The notes below the pieces were generated by a model, which saw nothing but the letters and a program-made list of their open reading frames with translations, was not told the DNA's origin and ran no database searches. Position numbers and translations under genes: made by a program. 64,000 bases of DNA from Methylobacterium cerastii (lineage in GTDB: Bacteria; Pseudomonadota; Alphaproteobacteria; Rhizobiales; Beijerinckiaceae), in contig NZ_BPQG01000046.1 in NCBI RefSeq assembly GCF_022179125.1, positions 1 through 64,000 of the forward strand, read 5' to 3'. Positions 17,383 through 29,335 of this stretch are shown one piece after another (positions within the stretch are counted from its first letter, which is position 1; every line of letters starts with the position of its first letter).

Positions 17383-18366
17383 TCAGCCGCCGACGGCGGC
17401 GGCCTTCTCGCGCCCCGCGACTCGTTCGGAACTTGCGCGCGCCTGAGCCTCGATGAACACCCGCGTCACGTCCGGCACGCGTGCCCTCAGCTCGCGGTCG
17501 AGGCGCGTCGAGATCCGCTCGACCTCGCCCGCGGTGAGGTCGTCGGCCAGGTCGAGGCTCACGTTCACGAGGATGTCCGTCGGCCCGAGGTGCTGGGTCA
17601 GCACCTCGTTGACGTGGTTCACCCCGGGCTCGGCGCCGACGACCTCCTGGATCGCTGCGACGACCTCCGGGTCGGCGGCCTCGCCGATCAGCAGGCCGTG
17701 GGTCTCGATCATCAGGAAGATCGCCATCCCGACGAGCACGAGCCCGATGCCGATCGAGGACCAGCCGTCGAGCGCGGGCATGTCGAGGAGGTCGGCCAGT
17801 ACCACGCCGGTGAGCGCGATGACGAGGCCGATCAGCGCCGCCACGTCCTCCACGAGGATCGTGAACAGGGCCGGGTCCTTGCTGCGCCGGATCGCGCTCA
17901 AGGGCGAGCGGTCGCCCTTCTCGGCCCAGAACGCCCGCATCGCGACGAAGCAGGAATAGCCCTCGGCCGCGACGGAGAAGCCGAGAATGGCGACGTTCAC
18001 CCAGAAGCCCGGCAGCGCGTAGCCGAACAGGCTCGCGTCGGCGGCGGGCTCCGGATGCCGGATCTTGTGGGCACCCTCGTAGATCGCGAAGATGCCGCCG
18101 CCGAGGAAGATCAGCAGCGCGACGATGAAGGCGTAGAAGTAGACCTCGCGGCCGTAGCCGAACGGGTGCCTTGCGTCCGCCGGCTTCTTCGCGCGCTTCA
18201 GGCCGACGAGCAGCAGGATCTGGTTGGCGGTGTCCACCACCGAGTGTGCGCCCTCGGCCAGCATCGCGGAGGAGCCGGTGACGGTGGCGCCCACGAACTT
18301 CGCCAGGGCGATGGCGAGGTTGGCGCCGGCGGCGGTGTAGATGGCGCCGGTGCTCTCATGTGCCAT
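17383..18366 (-). CDS. Cation diffusion facilitator family transporter
   Basis: This 327-aa inner-membrane protein exports divalent metals in exchange for protons. Six predicted helices include the second-helix metal site EGAHSVVDTANQ (H-x3-D). The fifth-helix site reads VEDVAALIGL, so the usual His is replaced by Glu. A cytosolic C-terminal domain (about 210-310) contains HLGPTDILVNVSLDL. The sequence FGYGREVYFYAF is typical of one CDF subgroup found in actinobacteria and proteobacteria. The metal (zinc, iron, manganese or cobalt) cannot be assigned. Confidence 0.88.
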   Translation of the reverse strand: MAHESTGAIYTAAGANLAIALAKFVGATVTGSSAMLAEGAHSVVDTANQILLLVGLKRAKKPADARHPFGYGREVYFYAFIVALLIFLGGGIFAIYEGAHKIRHPEPAADASLFGYALPGFWVNVAILGFSVAAEGYSCFVAMRAFWAEKGDRSPLSAIRRSKDPALFTILVEDVAALIGLVIALTGVVLADLLDMPALDGWSSIGIGLVLVGMAIFLMIETHGLLIGEAADPEVVAAIQEVVGAEPGVNHVNEVLTQHLGPTDILVNVSLDLADDLTAGEVERISTRLDRELRARVPDVTRVFIEAQARASSERVAGREKAAAVGG

Positions 18367-18516
18367 GCGCGGGCGTTCCTGTTCGATCTGGGGGGCGGAT
18401 CGCAGCCGGGCCGCGGCGATCCGAGCCTAAGCGCCGGCGCCGCCGACGGGTTCCGCGCGCGTGGACGCGGCGGCGGCGCCGGTGCATCCTGGCGGCCGCA
18501 ACCACGGGTACCCTGC

Positions 18517-18948
18517 ATGACGGACACGGCCTACGACCCCGACAACATCTTCGCGAAGATCCTGCGCGGCGAGATCCCCGCGCACCGGGTCTACGAGGAT
18601 GCCGACACCCTGGCCTTCATGGACGTGATGCCTCAGGGGCCGGGGCACACGCTGGTGATTCCGAAGGCGCCCGCGCGCGGCCTGCTCGACGCCGATCCGG
18701 CCTCGCTCGCGGCGTTGGCGGCCAGCGTGCAGCGGGTCGCGCGGGCGGTGAAGGCCGCGTTCGAAGCGGACGGGCTCACGGTGTTCCAGTTCAATGAGGC
18801 GGCCGGGGGGCAGACGGTGTTCCACCTGCACGTCCACGTCGTACCCCGGTTCGACGGGGTGCCGCTCCAGCGCCACGAGGGCGGGATGGCCGACCCGACG
18901 GTGCTCGCAGGTCACGCGGAGCGCATCCGCGCCGCCCTCGAGGTCTGA
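18517..18948 (+). CDS. HIT family hydrolase
   Basis: This is a 143-aa protein of the histidine triad superfamily, HinT/Fhit-like. It has NIFAKILRGEIPAHRVYED at the N-terminus, GHTLVIPK in the middle, and the triad HLHVHVVP near residue 105. Family members hydrolyse nucleoside phosphoramidates or dinucleotides. The ATG at 18517 gives the family's usual start (MTDTAYDPDNIFAKI). It is convergent with the PilZ gene, with 4 bp between stop codons, and divergent from the CDF gene. Confidence 0.92.
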   Translation: MTDTAYDPDNIFAKILRGEIPAHRVYEDADTLAFMDVMPQGPGHTLVIPKAPARGLLDADPASLAALAASVQRVARAVKAAFEADGLTVFQFNEAAGGQTVFHLHVHVVPRFDGVPLQRHEGGMADPTVLAGHAERIRAALEV

Positions 18949-18952
18949 CGGC

Positions 18953-19375
18953 TCAGGCGGCCGTCGCCGCGCCGGTTTGCGCCATCCCGGTCAGCAGCCG
19001 GCGCAGGGTCGCGTTCTCGGCCTCGAGTTCGGTGATCCGACGCAGCAGCACCGTGACGGAGTTGTCCTCCGTCGCCGGCTCGGCCGCCGCCGTCGGCGCC
19101 GCGACGGAAGCGGGCTTGGCCGCCTCGTCGGCGAAGGTGATCCCGACGCCGTCGGCGCGGCGCCAGCGCAGGGTCGAGCGGTAGGTCCGGTCCTTCTGGG
19201 GGATGTAGAGGTCGAACACCTCGGGCAACGTCGAGCTTTCGCTGAGGGCCAGCCGCGCCCCCGAGGAGGAGAAGTCGCGCACGAGGCAATCCATGCTCGA
19301 GGCACCGTTGTTGAACACGATGCGGCCCTTCAGGAACACCCTTTGGCGGGTCTCGTTGCGGTGTTCCGAAGACAT
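18953..19375 (-). CDS. PilZ domain protein
   Basis: This is a 140-aa protein with a PilZ-like fold (about 8-90): RQRVFLKGRIVFNN followed by CLVRDFSSSGARLAL, which matches the RxxxR and DxSxxG pattern that binds cyclic di-GMP. The first motif is slightly degenerate, so binding is likely but not certain. A C-terminal coiled coil (LLRRITELEAENATLRRLL) follows, which could mediate dimerisation. Nothing nearby tells its target. Confidence 0.75.
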   Translation of the reverse strand: MSSEHRNETRQRVFLKGRIVFNNGASSMDCLVRDFSSSGARLALSESSTLPEVFDLYIPQKDRTYRSTLRWRRADGVGITFADEAAKPASVAAPTAAAEPATEDNSVTVLLRRITELEAENATLRRLLTGMAQTGAATAA

Positions 19376-19468
19376 GAACAGGGCCCCAGGCTCGAAGACG
19401 ATAGGCCGATCATCCCACGTCGCCCCTTAAGGAATGCTCGCCGCGACCTTCGACTTACGGCCCTAAGC

Positions 19469-19696
19469 CTACAAAAAGCGCCGGTCGACGGTCTGGAACA
19501 GGTAGAATCCGTTGAAGCGCACGCCGGTCTCCGCGGCCCGGCCGTCGAAGTCGAGGGGGATGTCGGACCGGTCGTCGAGCTTGCCGCCGAAGGTCCAGCG
19601 GCCGCCACCGAGGAAGCGCGGCACGCGGCTCGACTCCGGCACGGCGCAGCACAGACCCTCGACGCTCTTCAGGCGGAACAGGTTGTAGCTCTGCAT
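19469..19696 (-). CDS. Small conserved hypothetical protein
   Basis: This is a 75-aa protein starting MQSYNLFRLKSVEGLCCAVP. It has no membrane segment or signal. The start at 19696 follows an AGGGGAGGAT-like site on the minus strand. Codon use is like that of its neighbours. I do not recognise the family. It sits 103 bp downstream of nadE on the same strand and may be in its transcription unit. Confidence 0.6.
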   Translation of the reverse strand: MQSYNLFRLKSVEGLCCAVPESSRVPRFLGGGRWTFGGKLDDRSDIPLDFDGRAAETGVRFNGFYLFQTVDRRFL

Positions 19697-19799
19697 GGGC
19701 GCATCCTCCCCTCGGCCGACCCCTCGAACCGGATCTGCCGTACACGGCAAATCAGCTTGACCGTGTGGATAATCACACACTCTGTCCGGTTTGTGTCGA

Positions 19800-21914
<2,115 letters not shown>

Positions 21915-22050
21915 CTTACCGCTTGCCGGCCCGCCCCTCCAGCACTCGGCGGCGGGCGGTTTTCAAGGCTCTGTTAACGACGTTCGGCCTAACTCGGATC
22001 GACCGTTCCGGGCGGGACGGCCTTTCCGTGTTTCGAGTTTTTGAGAACCC

Positions 22051-25000
22051 ATGCGCGCATCGGGACGGCCTCCCTATTCTCATCGCGACCCCTCTCGCCC
22101 CAGCCGCGGCGGCGACCGCCCGAGCCTCACGCTCGGCGCGCTGGCGCATCGGTTGATGTCCCTGCGGGCGAGCCTGACGCGGCGCCTCGTCGGCGGCCCG
22201 CAGCGGCCGGGCTACGCCATCGCCGGCACCCGGCCGGCGCCGAGCTGGCTCACGCCGCCGAACGCGATGCTGGGGCGCGGCACCGAGCCGGGCTCTGACG
22301 GCAGCTGGACCGATTCCCGCGCCGGCCGCGACGCGGTGTTCGCCGACGCTTGGCCGACCGAGGTCTTCGACGACCGGGCGACCCTCGACATGCTCGACGG
22401 CGCCCGGCCCGAGAGCCGCATCGACGCCTCCGCCTCCTCGCCCGGCGTGCTGGTGCGCTCTCCGCGCCGGCCGGCCGCGATCACGCCGGAGGACATCGAC
22501 CGTCCGCGCGGGGTCGCCCACGCTGTGGCGGGCGCCTCGCTCCGCCCCGACGCCCCGCCCGCCGTGCGCTACACCCGCACCCCCGACACCATCCTGCAGG
22601 AGCGCCGCCAGCGCGCGCTGGAGGCCGAGCGCAACGCCCTCGACCTCGCACGGGCCGACGCGCAGGCCGCGATGCTGGCCGCCGCCGCCGAGCGCGACGC
22701 CGCCGCGCATGAAGCCGAGATCGATGTCGAACGGTCGGCCGCCGAAGCCGAGCGCGGGGCGGCCGAGGCCGTGGCGATCCCGCCCGGGCCGCCGCTGCCC
22801 CTGTGGCGCCAGCCCTTCGTTCCGCCGCCCGGCGTCCGCTTCTTCCGCACGCCCGATCGCCGCCCGTCGCGCCCGGCGGTCGAGCTGTCGGCCGCCACCG
22901 CGCCCGCGCCGGCCGAGGCCCGCGACCTATCCGAGCTGCCCGATTGGTCCGACGTCCAGCCCTGGTTCGAGGCGGGCGACTGGTCCTCCGCCGAGGCCTG
23001 GGCGGCGATCCGGCCCGGCTCCGCCGAGGGCGGCGACGCCGCGCAGGAGGTTTCGGTCGCGATGCCGGCCGAGCCTGCGCCGGCCGACCGATTCGTTTCG
23101 GTGCCGGTGGACATCTCGCATCTGCGCTCGCTGCCGCCTGCGCCGGTCTACGTCCTCGACCGCCTCGTGCGCTTCGATCGCCCGCTCCGCCCCGAGCACG
23201 GGCAGGACAACGCGAGCCAGCACGACGTCGTCCAGGACGACGCCGGCCAGGACGGCCTCGGCCACGGCGGCGACGTGGTGATCGCCGCCGCGGTGCCGGC
23301 GCTCTCGGTGCGCCCGGCGCTGTCGCTGGTGTTCGGGCCCGGAACCCCCCTCCCCTCTCCGGCAGCGATCCACGAGGTCCGCCGCGCCCCGGTGCTGTCG
23401 GCGATGGCCGCCCGCGCCGCGATCCGTCCCGCGCGGCCGACGGAGCCGGCCCTGCTGCCGGCAATCGACGACCTCGAAGCCGTCCAGCCGGAATACGAGG
23501 CCGCGTTCCAGGCCGCCGAGCGAGCCTTCGGCGCCGAATCCTTCGCGCCGAGTTTGGCGATGCCGGCCGCCGCGCCGCCCGTGGTCCTGCCGATCGTGCC
23601 GCGCCCCGTGCTGCTGCGCGGCAAGGCCGCCCCGGCCCCGGCTCCGATCGAGGTCGCGCCGGTGCCCGAGCCGACCTTCGAGGCGCCTTCGGAGCCGGTC
23701 TTCGAGCAAGCCTTGGAGCACGCCTCGGAGCAAGCCTTCGAGCCGGTGGTCGAGGCCCTGGCCGCGCCGGTCGCGGCGATGCCGGTCGTCGGCCGCCCGC
23801 ACCTGATCGCCGCCGGCCGTCACCTCGCCATCGCCTCGGTGGAGAACGCCGACTACGAGTTGCCCGCCCTCGACCTGCTCGCCATGCCCGTGCCCGGCGA
23901 AAGCCCGGAGGTCGACGCCGACGTGCTGGAGCAGAACGCGCTCAACCTGCAGCAGACGGTCCAGGATTTCGGCGTGCGCGGCGACATCCTCGCGGTGCGC
24001 CCCGGCCCGGTCGTGACCCTCTACGAGCTGGAGCCGGCCCCCGGCACCAAGTCCTCCCGCGTCATCGGCCTGTCGGACGACATCGCCCGCTCGATGTCCG
24101 CGGTCTCGGCCCGCGTCGCCGTGGTGCCCGGCCGCAACGTCATCGGCATCGAGCTGCCGAACGAGATCCGCGAGACGGTGTTCCTGCGCGAGCTGCTCTC
24201 GGCGCCGGACTTCTTCGCCAGCAAGCACAAGCTCGCGCTTTGCCTCGGCAAGAACATCGGCGGCGAGCCGATCATCGCCGACCTCGCCCGCATGCCGCAC
24301 CTGCTGGTGGCCGGCACCACCGGCTCGGGCAAGTCGGTGGCGATCAACACCATGATCCTCAGCCTGCTCTACCGGATGAAGCCGGAGGAGTGCCGCCTGA
24401 TCATGGTCGACCCCAAAATGCTGGAGCTGTCCGTCTACGACGGCATCCCGCACCTGCTCTCCCCCGTCGTCATCGACCCCAAGAAGGCGGTCATCGCCCT
24501 CAAGTGGGCCGTGCGCGAGATGGAGGAGCGCTACAAGAAGATGTCCAAGATCGCGGTCCGCAACATCGACGGCTACAACGCCCGGATGGCGGAGGCGCGC
24601 GCCAAGGGCGAGACCATTACGCGCACGATCCAGACCGGCTTCAACCGCGAGACCGGCGAGGCGGTGTTCGAAGACGAGGCGATGGACCTCTCGGCCCTGC
24701 CCTACATCGTGATCGTGGTCGACGAGATGGCCGACCTGATGATGGTGGCCGGCAAGGACATCGAGGGCGCGATCCAGCGCCTGGCGCAGATGGCGCGGGC
24801 GGCCGGCATCCACCTGATCATGGCGACGCAGCGTCCGTCGGTGGACGTGATCACCGGCACGATCAAGGCGAACTTCCCGACGCGGATCAGCTTCCAGGTG
24901 ACGAGCAAGATCGACTCGCGCACGATCCTCGGCGAGATGGGCGCCGAGCAGCTCTTGGGCCAGGGCGACATGCTGTTCATGGCCGGCGGCGGCCGCACGA

Positions 25001-25452
25001 CGCGCGTGCACGGGCCGTTCTGCTCGGACTCGGAAGTCGAGAGCGTGGTCGCCCACCTCAAGCGCCAGGGTCGGCCGGCCTACCTCGAGGCGGTCACCGC
25101 CGACGACGGCTCCGAGGATGCGCCGAAGGGCAAGAGCAGGGGCAAGGCCGAGGCGGTCGAGACCGAGGTCGAGGAGGCCGACCTTCCGGTGTTCGACGTC
25201 GGCGCCTTCGTGGCGGCGTCGGGCGGCGAGGCCGGCGACCTCTACGAGCAGGCGATCCAGGTGGTGCTGCGGGACCGCAAGGCCTCGACCAGCTACATCC
25301 AGCGCCGCCTGCAGATCGGCTACAACCGCGCCGCCTCGATCATGGAGCGGATGGAGATCGAGGGCATCGTCGGCCAGGCCAACCACGCGGGAAAACGCGA
25401 GATCCTGGTCGAGGGCGCCCCCCACGCCGCCAGCATGTACGACGACGAGTAG
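22051..25452 (+). CDS. FtsK/SpoIIIE-type DNA translocase without membrane segments
   Basis: This 1133-aa protein has a translocase C-terminal half. The alpha domain begins near 620 ([12 protein letters not shown]). The beta motor has Walker A GTTGSGKS at 755-762 and Walker [14 protein letters not shown] gamma winged helix sits at about 1065-1125 ([20 protein letters not shown]), used in other FtsK proteins to read KOPS sites. The first 600 residues are Ala/Pro-rich, with a charged helix near 200-240 and two similar motifs (RYTRTPD and RFFRTPD), and I see no transmembrane helix. It therefore resembles a soluble paralogue such as SftA rather than classical membrane FtsK. It probably assists chromosome segregation. 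Confidence 0.9.
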   Translation: MRASGRPPYSHRDPSRPSRGGDRPSLTLGALAHRLMSLRASLTRRLVGGPQRPGYAIAGTRPAPSWLTPPNAMLGRGTEPGSDGSWTDSRAGRDAVFADAWPTEVFDDRATLDMLDGARPESRIDASASSPGVLVRSPRRPAAITPEDIDRPRGVAHAVAGASLRPDAPPAVRYTRTPDTILQERRQRALEAERNALDLARADAQAAMLAAAAERDAAAHEAEIDVERSAAEAERGAAEAVAIPPGPPLPLWRQPFVPPPGVRFFRTPDRRPSRPAVELSAATAPAPAEARDLSELPDWSDVQPWFEAGDWSSAEAWAAIRPGSAEGGDAAQEVSVAMPAEPAPADRFVSVPVDISHLRSLPPAPVYVLDRLVRFDRPLRPEHGQDNASQHDVVQDDAGQDGLGHGGDVVIAAAVPALSVRPALSLVFGPGTPLPSPAAIHEVRRAPVLSAMAARAAIRPARPTEPALLPAIDDLEAVQPEYEAAFQAAERAFGAESFAPSLAMPAAAPPVVLPIVPRPVLLRGKAAPAPAPIEVAPVPEPTFEAPSEPVFEQALEHASEQAFEPVVEALAAPVAAMPVVGRPHLIAAGRHLAIASVENADYELPALDLLAMPVPGESPEVDADVLEQNALNLQQTVQDFGVRGDILAVRPGPVVTLYELEPAPGTKSSRVIGLSDDIARSMSAVSARVAVVPGRNVIGIELPNEIRETVFLRELLSAPDFFASKHKLALCLGKNIGGEPIIADLARMPHLLVAGTTGSGKSVAINTMILSLLYRMKPEECRLIMVDPKMLELSVYDGIPHLLSPVVIDPKKAVIALKWAVREMEERYKKMSKIAVRNIDGYNARMAEARAKGETITRTIQTGFNRETGEAVFEDEAMDLSALPYIVIVVDEMADLMMVAGKDIEGAIQRLAQMARAAGIHLIMATQRPSVDVITGTIKANFPTRISFQVTSKIDSRTILGEMGAEQLLGQGDMLFMAGGGRTTRVHGPFCSDSEVESVVAHLKRQGRPAYLEAVTADDGSEDAPKGKSRGKAEAVETEVEEADLPVFDVGAFVAASGGEAGDLYEQAIQVVLRDRKASTSYIQRRLQIGYNRAASIMERMEIEGIVGQANHAGKREILVEGAPHAASMYDDE

Positions 25453-25675
25453 CCGGCACGCGGCGTCGGCCCGAAACCGGGCCGGCGTCGCATCTTCGCC
25501 ACAGGGTGCCGCTCTAACGGCGCCCCACGACGCGCCCGGATGCCCGGCGCCCCGAGCGGGCGTCCCGGCGCGACGGGCGTTTCGCGCGCCACGACGCCCT
25601 CGCGCGGCGACGTTTGCGCGCCGGACGCCGACCATCGCTTGCGGGACGCCGCACCCGCCCAGGAGACGCCTGTCC

Positions 25676-26638
25676 ATGCTCGGCCGCCGCACCCGACTTG
25701 CCGGATCGCTCTTCGCGCTCGCGGCCTGGATCGCCCCGGTCGCGCCGGCCGACGCGCAGGTCAGCAGCTTCCTCGACGGCCTGTTCGGCCGCAAGGAACA
25801 GCCGGCCCCGGCGCCAGAGCCGGAGGCGGCGCCGGCTCCCTCGCCGACGCCGGCCGCGCCGGCGAAGAAGACGGTCGCCAAGCCTGCGGCCAAGGATTCG
25901 ACGAAGGACGCGACGAAGGAATCATCGAAGGACGCCAAGGCCCGCTCGGCCGAGAAGCCCGGTCCCGCCAAGCCGGTCGCGGGCAAGCCCTCCGCGGCGG
26001 ACGCGAAGGTCGCCGCCGTCGGCGCGCCCGCCCCTGCCCCGGCCGGCGCCTCGGACGAGCCGCCGGACGCGGCCACCGTGCTGTCCCAGGCCAACGCCTA
26101 CTTCAACGGCATGGGCACGCTCACCGGCTCGTTCATCCAGATCGCCGCGGACGGGCGGCGGATCGGCGGCAAGCTCACCATCGCGAAACCCGGCCGCCTG
26201 CGCTTCGACTACGACCCGCCCTCGCCGCTGGAGGTCGTGGCCGACGGCACCTCGGTGGCGGTGCGCGACCGCAAGCTCGCGACCCAGGATCTGTACTTCA
26301 TCGCCCAGACGCCGCTAAAATTCCTGGTCCGCGAGAAAATCGACCTCGCCCGCGACCTCACCGTCACCGACGTGTCGAACGATCCGGGCGGCGTCCGCAT
26401 CAGCCTGGAGGACCGCGCGACGCTGGGCGGCACCTCGAAGATCCAGCTGTTCTTCGACCCCGACGTGAAGGTGCTGAGCCAGTGGAGGATCACCGATCCG
26501 CAGGGCTACCTCACCACCGTGCAGCTCTCGAACCTGCAGCGGGGCAAGGCCGTCGACGGCAACCAGTTCTTCATCAATTACGGCCGTCCCGAGGACAAGG
26601 CGATGCAGGAGCGGATCAAGCAGTCGCAGACCCCGTGA
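25676..26638 (+). CDS. lolA: LolA-family outer-membrane lipoprotein carrier with long linker
   Basis: This 320-aa periplasmic protein shuttles lipoproteins from the LolCDE complex to the outer membrane. A signal peptide ends near APADAQ. A low-complexity linker of about 90 residues (Pro/Ala, then repeats such as DSTKDATKESSKDAK) precedes the LolA fold (about 130-310), with ANAYFNGMGTLTGSFIQ, KPGRLRFDYDPPSPLEVVADG and PEDKAM. The linker makes it about 100 residues longer than E. coli LolA. The ATG at 25676 follows AGGAGA. It lies 223 bp after the translocase gene on the same strand, an order that recurs in alphaproteobacteria. Confidence 0.9.
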   Translation: MLGRRTRLAGSLFALAAWIAPVAPADAQVSSFLDGLFGRKEQPAPAPEPEAAPAPSPTPAAPAKKTVAKPAAKDSTKDATKESSKDAKARSAEKPGPAKPVAGKPSAADAKVAAVGAPAPAPAGASDEPPDAATVLSQANAYFNGMGTLTGSFIQIAADGRRIGGKLTIAKPGRLRFDYDPPSPLEVVADGTSVAVRDRKLATQDLYFIAQTPLKFLVREKIDLARDLTVTDVSNDPGGVRISLEDRATLGGTSKIQLFFDPDVKVLSQWRITDPQGYLTTVQLSNLQRGKAVDGNQFFINYGRPEDKAMQERIKQSQTP

Positions 26639-26795
26639 GGTTTGGCGCGGCGAGGATTCCTTAACGCTCTCCGCATCGATCCGGGGACAGGCGCCTTGAA
26701 GCGTGGCGATTGCCGCCCAGCGCCGCCGCGGTGAACCCGCCGTCAACGCGCGCCGCCCGATCGTGCCCCTCGTTCGATTCGATCGGGGGTACGAC

Positions 26796-27266
26796 ATGGA
26801 AATCGCCAGGCTTCTCCACACCTTCGCAGGGCCCGTCGCCGCGTTCCTCGCGGTGGTGCCGGGCCTGCGCCGACCGGCCGGCCCGCCGCCGCCGGTGCTG
26901 GCCGGGCCGACGGTGACCAACGTCGACTTCCCCGCCGGCCGGCCGCCGGCCGCCGGCTACTGGCCCGAGCGGTCCTGCATCCTCTCCGGCCGCCCGGAGC
27001 AGACCGCGACCTACGTCTACGAGAGCCCCGACAAGCTGTTCGCCGCCGGCATCTGGACCTGCCGCCCGGGCAAGTTCCGCATCGACTTCGGCCGGGACGA
27101 GTTCATCCACCTGCTCGAAGGCGTCGTGATCGTCACCGACGCCGAGGGCACCGCGAAGAGCTACCGGGCCGGCGACGCCTTCGTCACACCGAAAGGTTTT
27201 TCCGGCACCTGGGACGTGATCGAGCCGGTGAAGAAGCACTTCACCTATTACGGCGCCGTCGACTGA
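26796..27266 (+). CDS. Cupin domain protein (DUF861-like)
   Basis: This is a 156-aa protein. The cupin barrel covers about 55-150: LFAAGIWTCRPGKFRIDFGRDEFIHLLEG, then TDAEGTAKSYRAGDAFVTPKGFSGTWDV. This arrangement matches the cupin_3 / EutQ-like group. The second metal motif lacks the full set of histidines, so metal binding is doubtful. The N-terminus is hydrophobic and Pro-rich (FAGPVAAFLAVVPGLRRPAG). No pathway can be assigned. Confidence 0.75.
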   Translation: MEIARLLHTFAGPVAAFLAVVPGLRRPAGPPPPVLAGPTVTNVDFPAGRPPAAGYWPERSCILSGRPEQTATYVYESPDKLFAAGIWTCRPGKFRIDFGRDEFIHLLEGVVIVTDAEGTAKSYRAGDAFVTPKGFSGTWDVIEPVKKHFTYYGAVD

Positions 27267-27330
27267 AGCGCCTTACGCGGCTTGGGGATTCCAGCCAGGG
27301 CGGTCGCTGGAAGCCGCGTTCGCGGCTTCA

Positions 27331-27421
27331 GGGCGCGAAGAGCGCCCCGCGGAGCGGAAGCCCGAGCCCGCGGATGCGGGCGCCGGCGATTGAGGCCGCA
27401 ATGAAAAACGGGGCAAGCGCT
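27331..27421. repeat. Intergenic repeat family B, copy 1
   Basis: A roughly 90-bp unit begins with GGGCGCGAAGAGCGCCCC, contains a CCCGCGGATGCGGG hairpin and ends GGGGCAAGCGCT. A second copy in the same orientation lies at 32518-32606. It is preceded here by another palindrome, GAAGCCGCGTTCGCGGCTTC (27311-27330). It abuts the stop codon of the minus-strand acyltransferase gene and may serve as its 3' end signal. Confidence 0.7.
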
Positions 27422-27422
27422 G

Positions 27423-28265
27423 TCAGGCGATTGCCCTGGGGCGCCAGCGATCGAGCTCGCTGTCGATCGCGCCCTCGGTGCCGCGCATGAACTCGGCCGC
27501 CGACAGGCCGGGCGCCAGGGGGGCGAGGTAGCTCACCGTCACGGTGCCGGCCCGCGTCGAGGACCCGGTCGGCCAGTACAGCCCGGAGTTGACCGCCACC
27601 GGCAGCACCGGCAGGCCGAGCCGCCCGTAAAGCAGCTCGACGCCGCGCTTGAACTGCAGCTTCTCCGCGATGGTGCCGCGGGTGCCCTCTGGGAAGATCA
27701 GCACCGAACGCCCGTCGGCCACCGCAGCGCGGCTCTCGTCGATCATCGTGCGCAGGGCCTGCGTGCCGTTGGCGCGGTCGATGATGATCATCGGCGAGCG
27801 GCGCAGGAACCAGCCGACCACGGGGATGGCGACGAGCTCGCGCTTGGCGATGATCGCCACGTCGGGCACCAGGATCAGGAAGGCCAGCGTCTCCCAGGCC
27901 GACTGGTGGTTGGCGACGATCAGGCAGGGCTCGTTCGGGATGCGCTCGCGCCCCTCCTCGACGTAGCGCAGGCCGCAGATCGTGCGGAGCCCGAACAGGA
28001 TGCCGCGCGCCCACAGGCGCGTCGCCGCGCGGATCGGCCGGACCGGCGAGCCGGAAGCGGCCAGCACTGCGAGCGGCGCCAGGAACAGAGCGGTCCAGGC
28101 GGCCCAGTAGGCGTTGAACAGGACGGAGCGGATGCGCGGCAAGGGCGATGTCTCTGGCGTGTCGTCTAGCGGGGGGCGAGCGGTGGTCCGTGCGCGGACA
28201 TACTCCGTCGTCCGGGGCTGAGCACGCCATTTCCGCGAGGCCCCCGGTCGCGGCGTCGATCGCAC
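27423..28265 (-). CDS. plsC: 1-acyl-sn-glycerol-3-phosphate acyltransferase (PlsC-like)
   Basis: This enzyme transfers an acyl chain to lysophosphatidic acid at the inner membrane. The catalytic motif NHQSAWE (the H-x4-D/E box, here ending in Glu) and the FPEGTRG motif are present, with RELVAIPVVGWF between them. A hydrophobic N-terminal segment (NAYWAAWTALFLAPLAVLA) anchors it. The start is uncertain: the first ~40 residues before PRIRSVLFN look non-native, and GTG (28199) or TTG (28142) starts would give 258 or 239 aa, nearer the family length. It is divergent from xthA. Confidence 0.88.
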   Translation of the reverse strand: MRSTPRPGASRKWRAQPRTTEYVRARTTARPPLDDTPETSPLPRIRSVLFNAYWAAWTALFLAPLAVLAASGSPVRPIRAATRLWARGILFGLRTICGLRYVEEGRERIPNEPCLIVANHQSAWETLAFLILVPDVAIIAKRELVAIPVVGWFLRRSPMIIIDRANGTQALRTMIDESRAAVADGRSVLIFPEGTRGTIAEKLQFKRGVELLYGRLGLPVLPVAVNSGLYWPTGSSTRAGTVTVSYLAPLAPGLSAAEFMRGTEGAIDSELDRWRPRAIA

Positions 28266-28317
28266 GGCCGAATCGCGCTATCCAGCCGCGTCCCCTCGAG
28301 AACCGCGAGCGTTTCCG

Positions 28318-29127
28318 TTGCGCCTCACCGTCACGTCCTGGAACATCAATTCGGTGCGCCTGCGCATCGACCTCGTGCTGCGCTTCCTCGCCGAGGCGAA
28401 GCCCGATGTGCTCTGCCTGCAGGAGACCAAGTGCCCGGACGACGCCTTCCCGCTGAAGGCCTTGCGCGGCTCCGGCTACGAGAACGTCGTCTTCGCCGGG
28501 CAGAAGGGCTACAACGGCGTCGCGATCCTCTCGCGGTTCCCGCTGATCACCCGCGACGTGATGAGCTTCTGCGAGCGCCAGGACGCGCGCCACATCTCGG
28601 CGGTGCTCGGCCCCGAGGCGGGTGCGGCCGCGGGCATCGCGTTGCACGATTTCTACGTGCCGGCCGGCGGCGACGTGCCCGACACCGCCCTCAACCCGAA
28701 ATTCGCGCACAAGCTCGACTTCCTGCGCGACCTGCGCGCCTGGGGCGGGCGCCGGATGAAGGGGCCCGCGATCCTCGTCGGCGACCTCAACGTCGCGCCG
28801 CTTGAGCACGACGTCTGGTCGCACAAGCAACTCCTCGACGTGGTGAGCCACACGCCGGTCGAGACCGAGGCGCTCGAACTCCTGCGCAACGAGGTCGGCT
28901 GGGTCGACACCGCGCGGCTGCTGACCCCGCCGCCCGAGAAGATCTTCACGTGGTGGAGCTACCGCTCGCCCGACTGGGCGGCGGCCGACAAGGGCCGGCG
29001 ACTCGACCACGCCTGGGTCTCGCCGGACCTGGCCGGCACCGTGCGCAAGGTCGACGTCGCGCGGGACGTCCGCGGCTGGGAGCGCCCGTCCGACCACGCG
29101 CCCGTGACGCTGACGCTGGAGCTCTGA
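28318..29127 (+). CDS. xthA: Exodeoxyribonuclease III
   Basis: This 269-aa enzyme is an AP endonuclease and 3'-5' exonuclease of base-excision repair. Motifs in order: TSWNINSVR, LQETKCPDD (metal Glu), GYNGVAILSR, FYVPAGGD, GDLNVAP (Asp and Asn), and SDHAPV with the catalytic His at the C-terminus. The start is a TTG at 28318, which gives the family's usual first residues (MRLTVTSWNIN). The length is typical. Confidence 0.93.
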   Translation: MRLTVTSWNINSVRLRIDLVLRFLAEAKPDVLCLQETKCPDDAFPLKALRGSGYENVVFAGQKGYNGVAILSRFPLITRDVMSFCERQDARHISAVLGPEAGAAAGIALHDFYVPAGGDVPDTALNPKFAHKLDFLRDLRAWGGRRMKGPAILVGDLNVAPLEHDVWSHKQLLDVVSHTPVETEALELLRNEVGWVDTARLLTPPPEKIFTWWSYRSPDWAAADKGRRLDHAWVSPDLAGTVRKVDVARDVRGWERPSDHAPVTLTLEL

Positions 29128-29192
29128 CCGGAACGCGGACGCGCTCGGCGCATTGCACCCTCACACGCTCGTGAAGAAGGTTCGCCGACCCC

Positions 29193-29291
29193 ATGCGAAA
29201 GATCCTGCTCGCCTTCCTGCTGCCGAAGGTCGTCTCGTATCTCCGCCGCCGCTACGGCGGCGGGCAGACCCCGCACCGCCGCTCGTTCTGA
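29193..29291 (+). CDS. Very small basic protein, hypothetical
   Basis: A 32-codon frame starts MRKILLAFLLPKVVSYLRRR and ends TPHRRSF. It has one short hydrophobic helix followed by an Arg-rich tail, so it may be a membrane-associated microprotein. An AAGAAGG-like site lies upstream. It follows xthA by 65 bp, and a GC-rich hairpin follows its stop. There is no family evidence. Confidence 0.45.
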   Translation: MRKILLAFLLPKVVSYLRRRYGGGQTPHRRSF

Positions 29292-29305
29292 GCCCCCGCA
29301 CCCAG

Positions 29306-29328
29306 CCACGGGGGCATGCCCCCTGTGG
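29306..29328. terminator. Hairpin between convergent genes
   Basis: CCACGGGGGC and GCCCCCTGTGG form a near-perfect stem between the small plus-strand gene (stop at 29291) and the end of the minus-strand permease gene (29336). There is no T-run on either side, so termination is only inferred. Confidence 0.4.
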
Positions 29329-29335
29329 TCCGGTT

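Noticed and set aside
22927-26094. Long minus-strand open frame opposite the FtsK-type gene
   Set aside because: Its composition mirrors the sense gene and shows no domain. The sense strand has an intact translocase.
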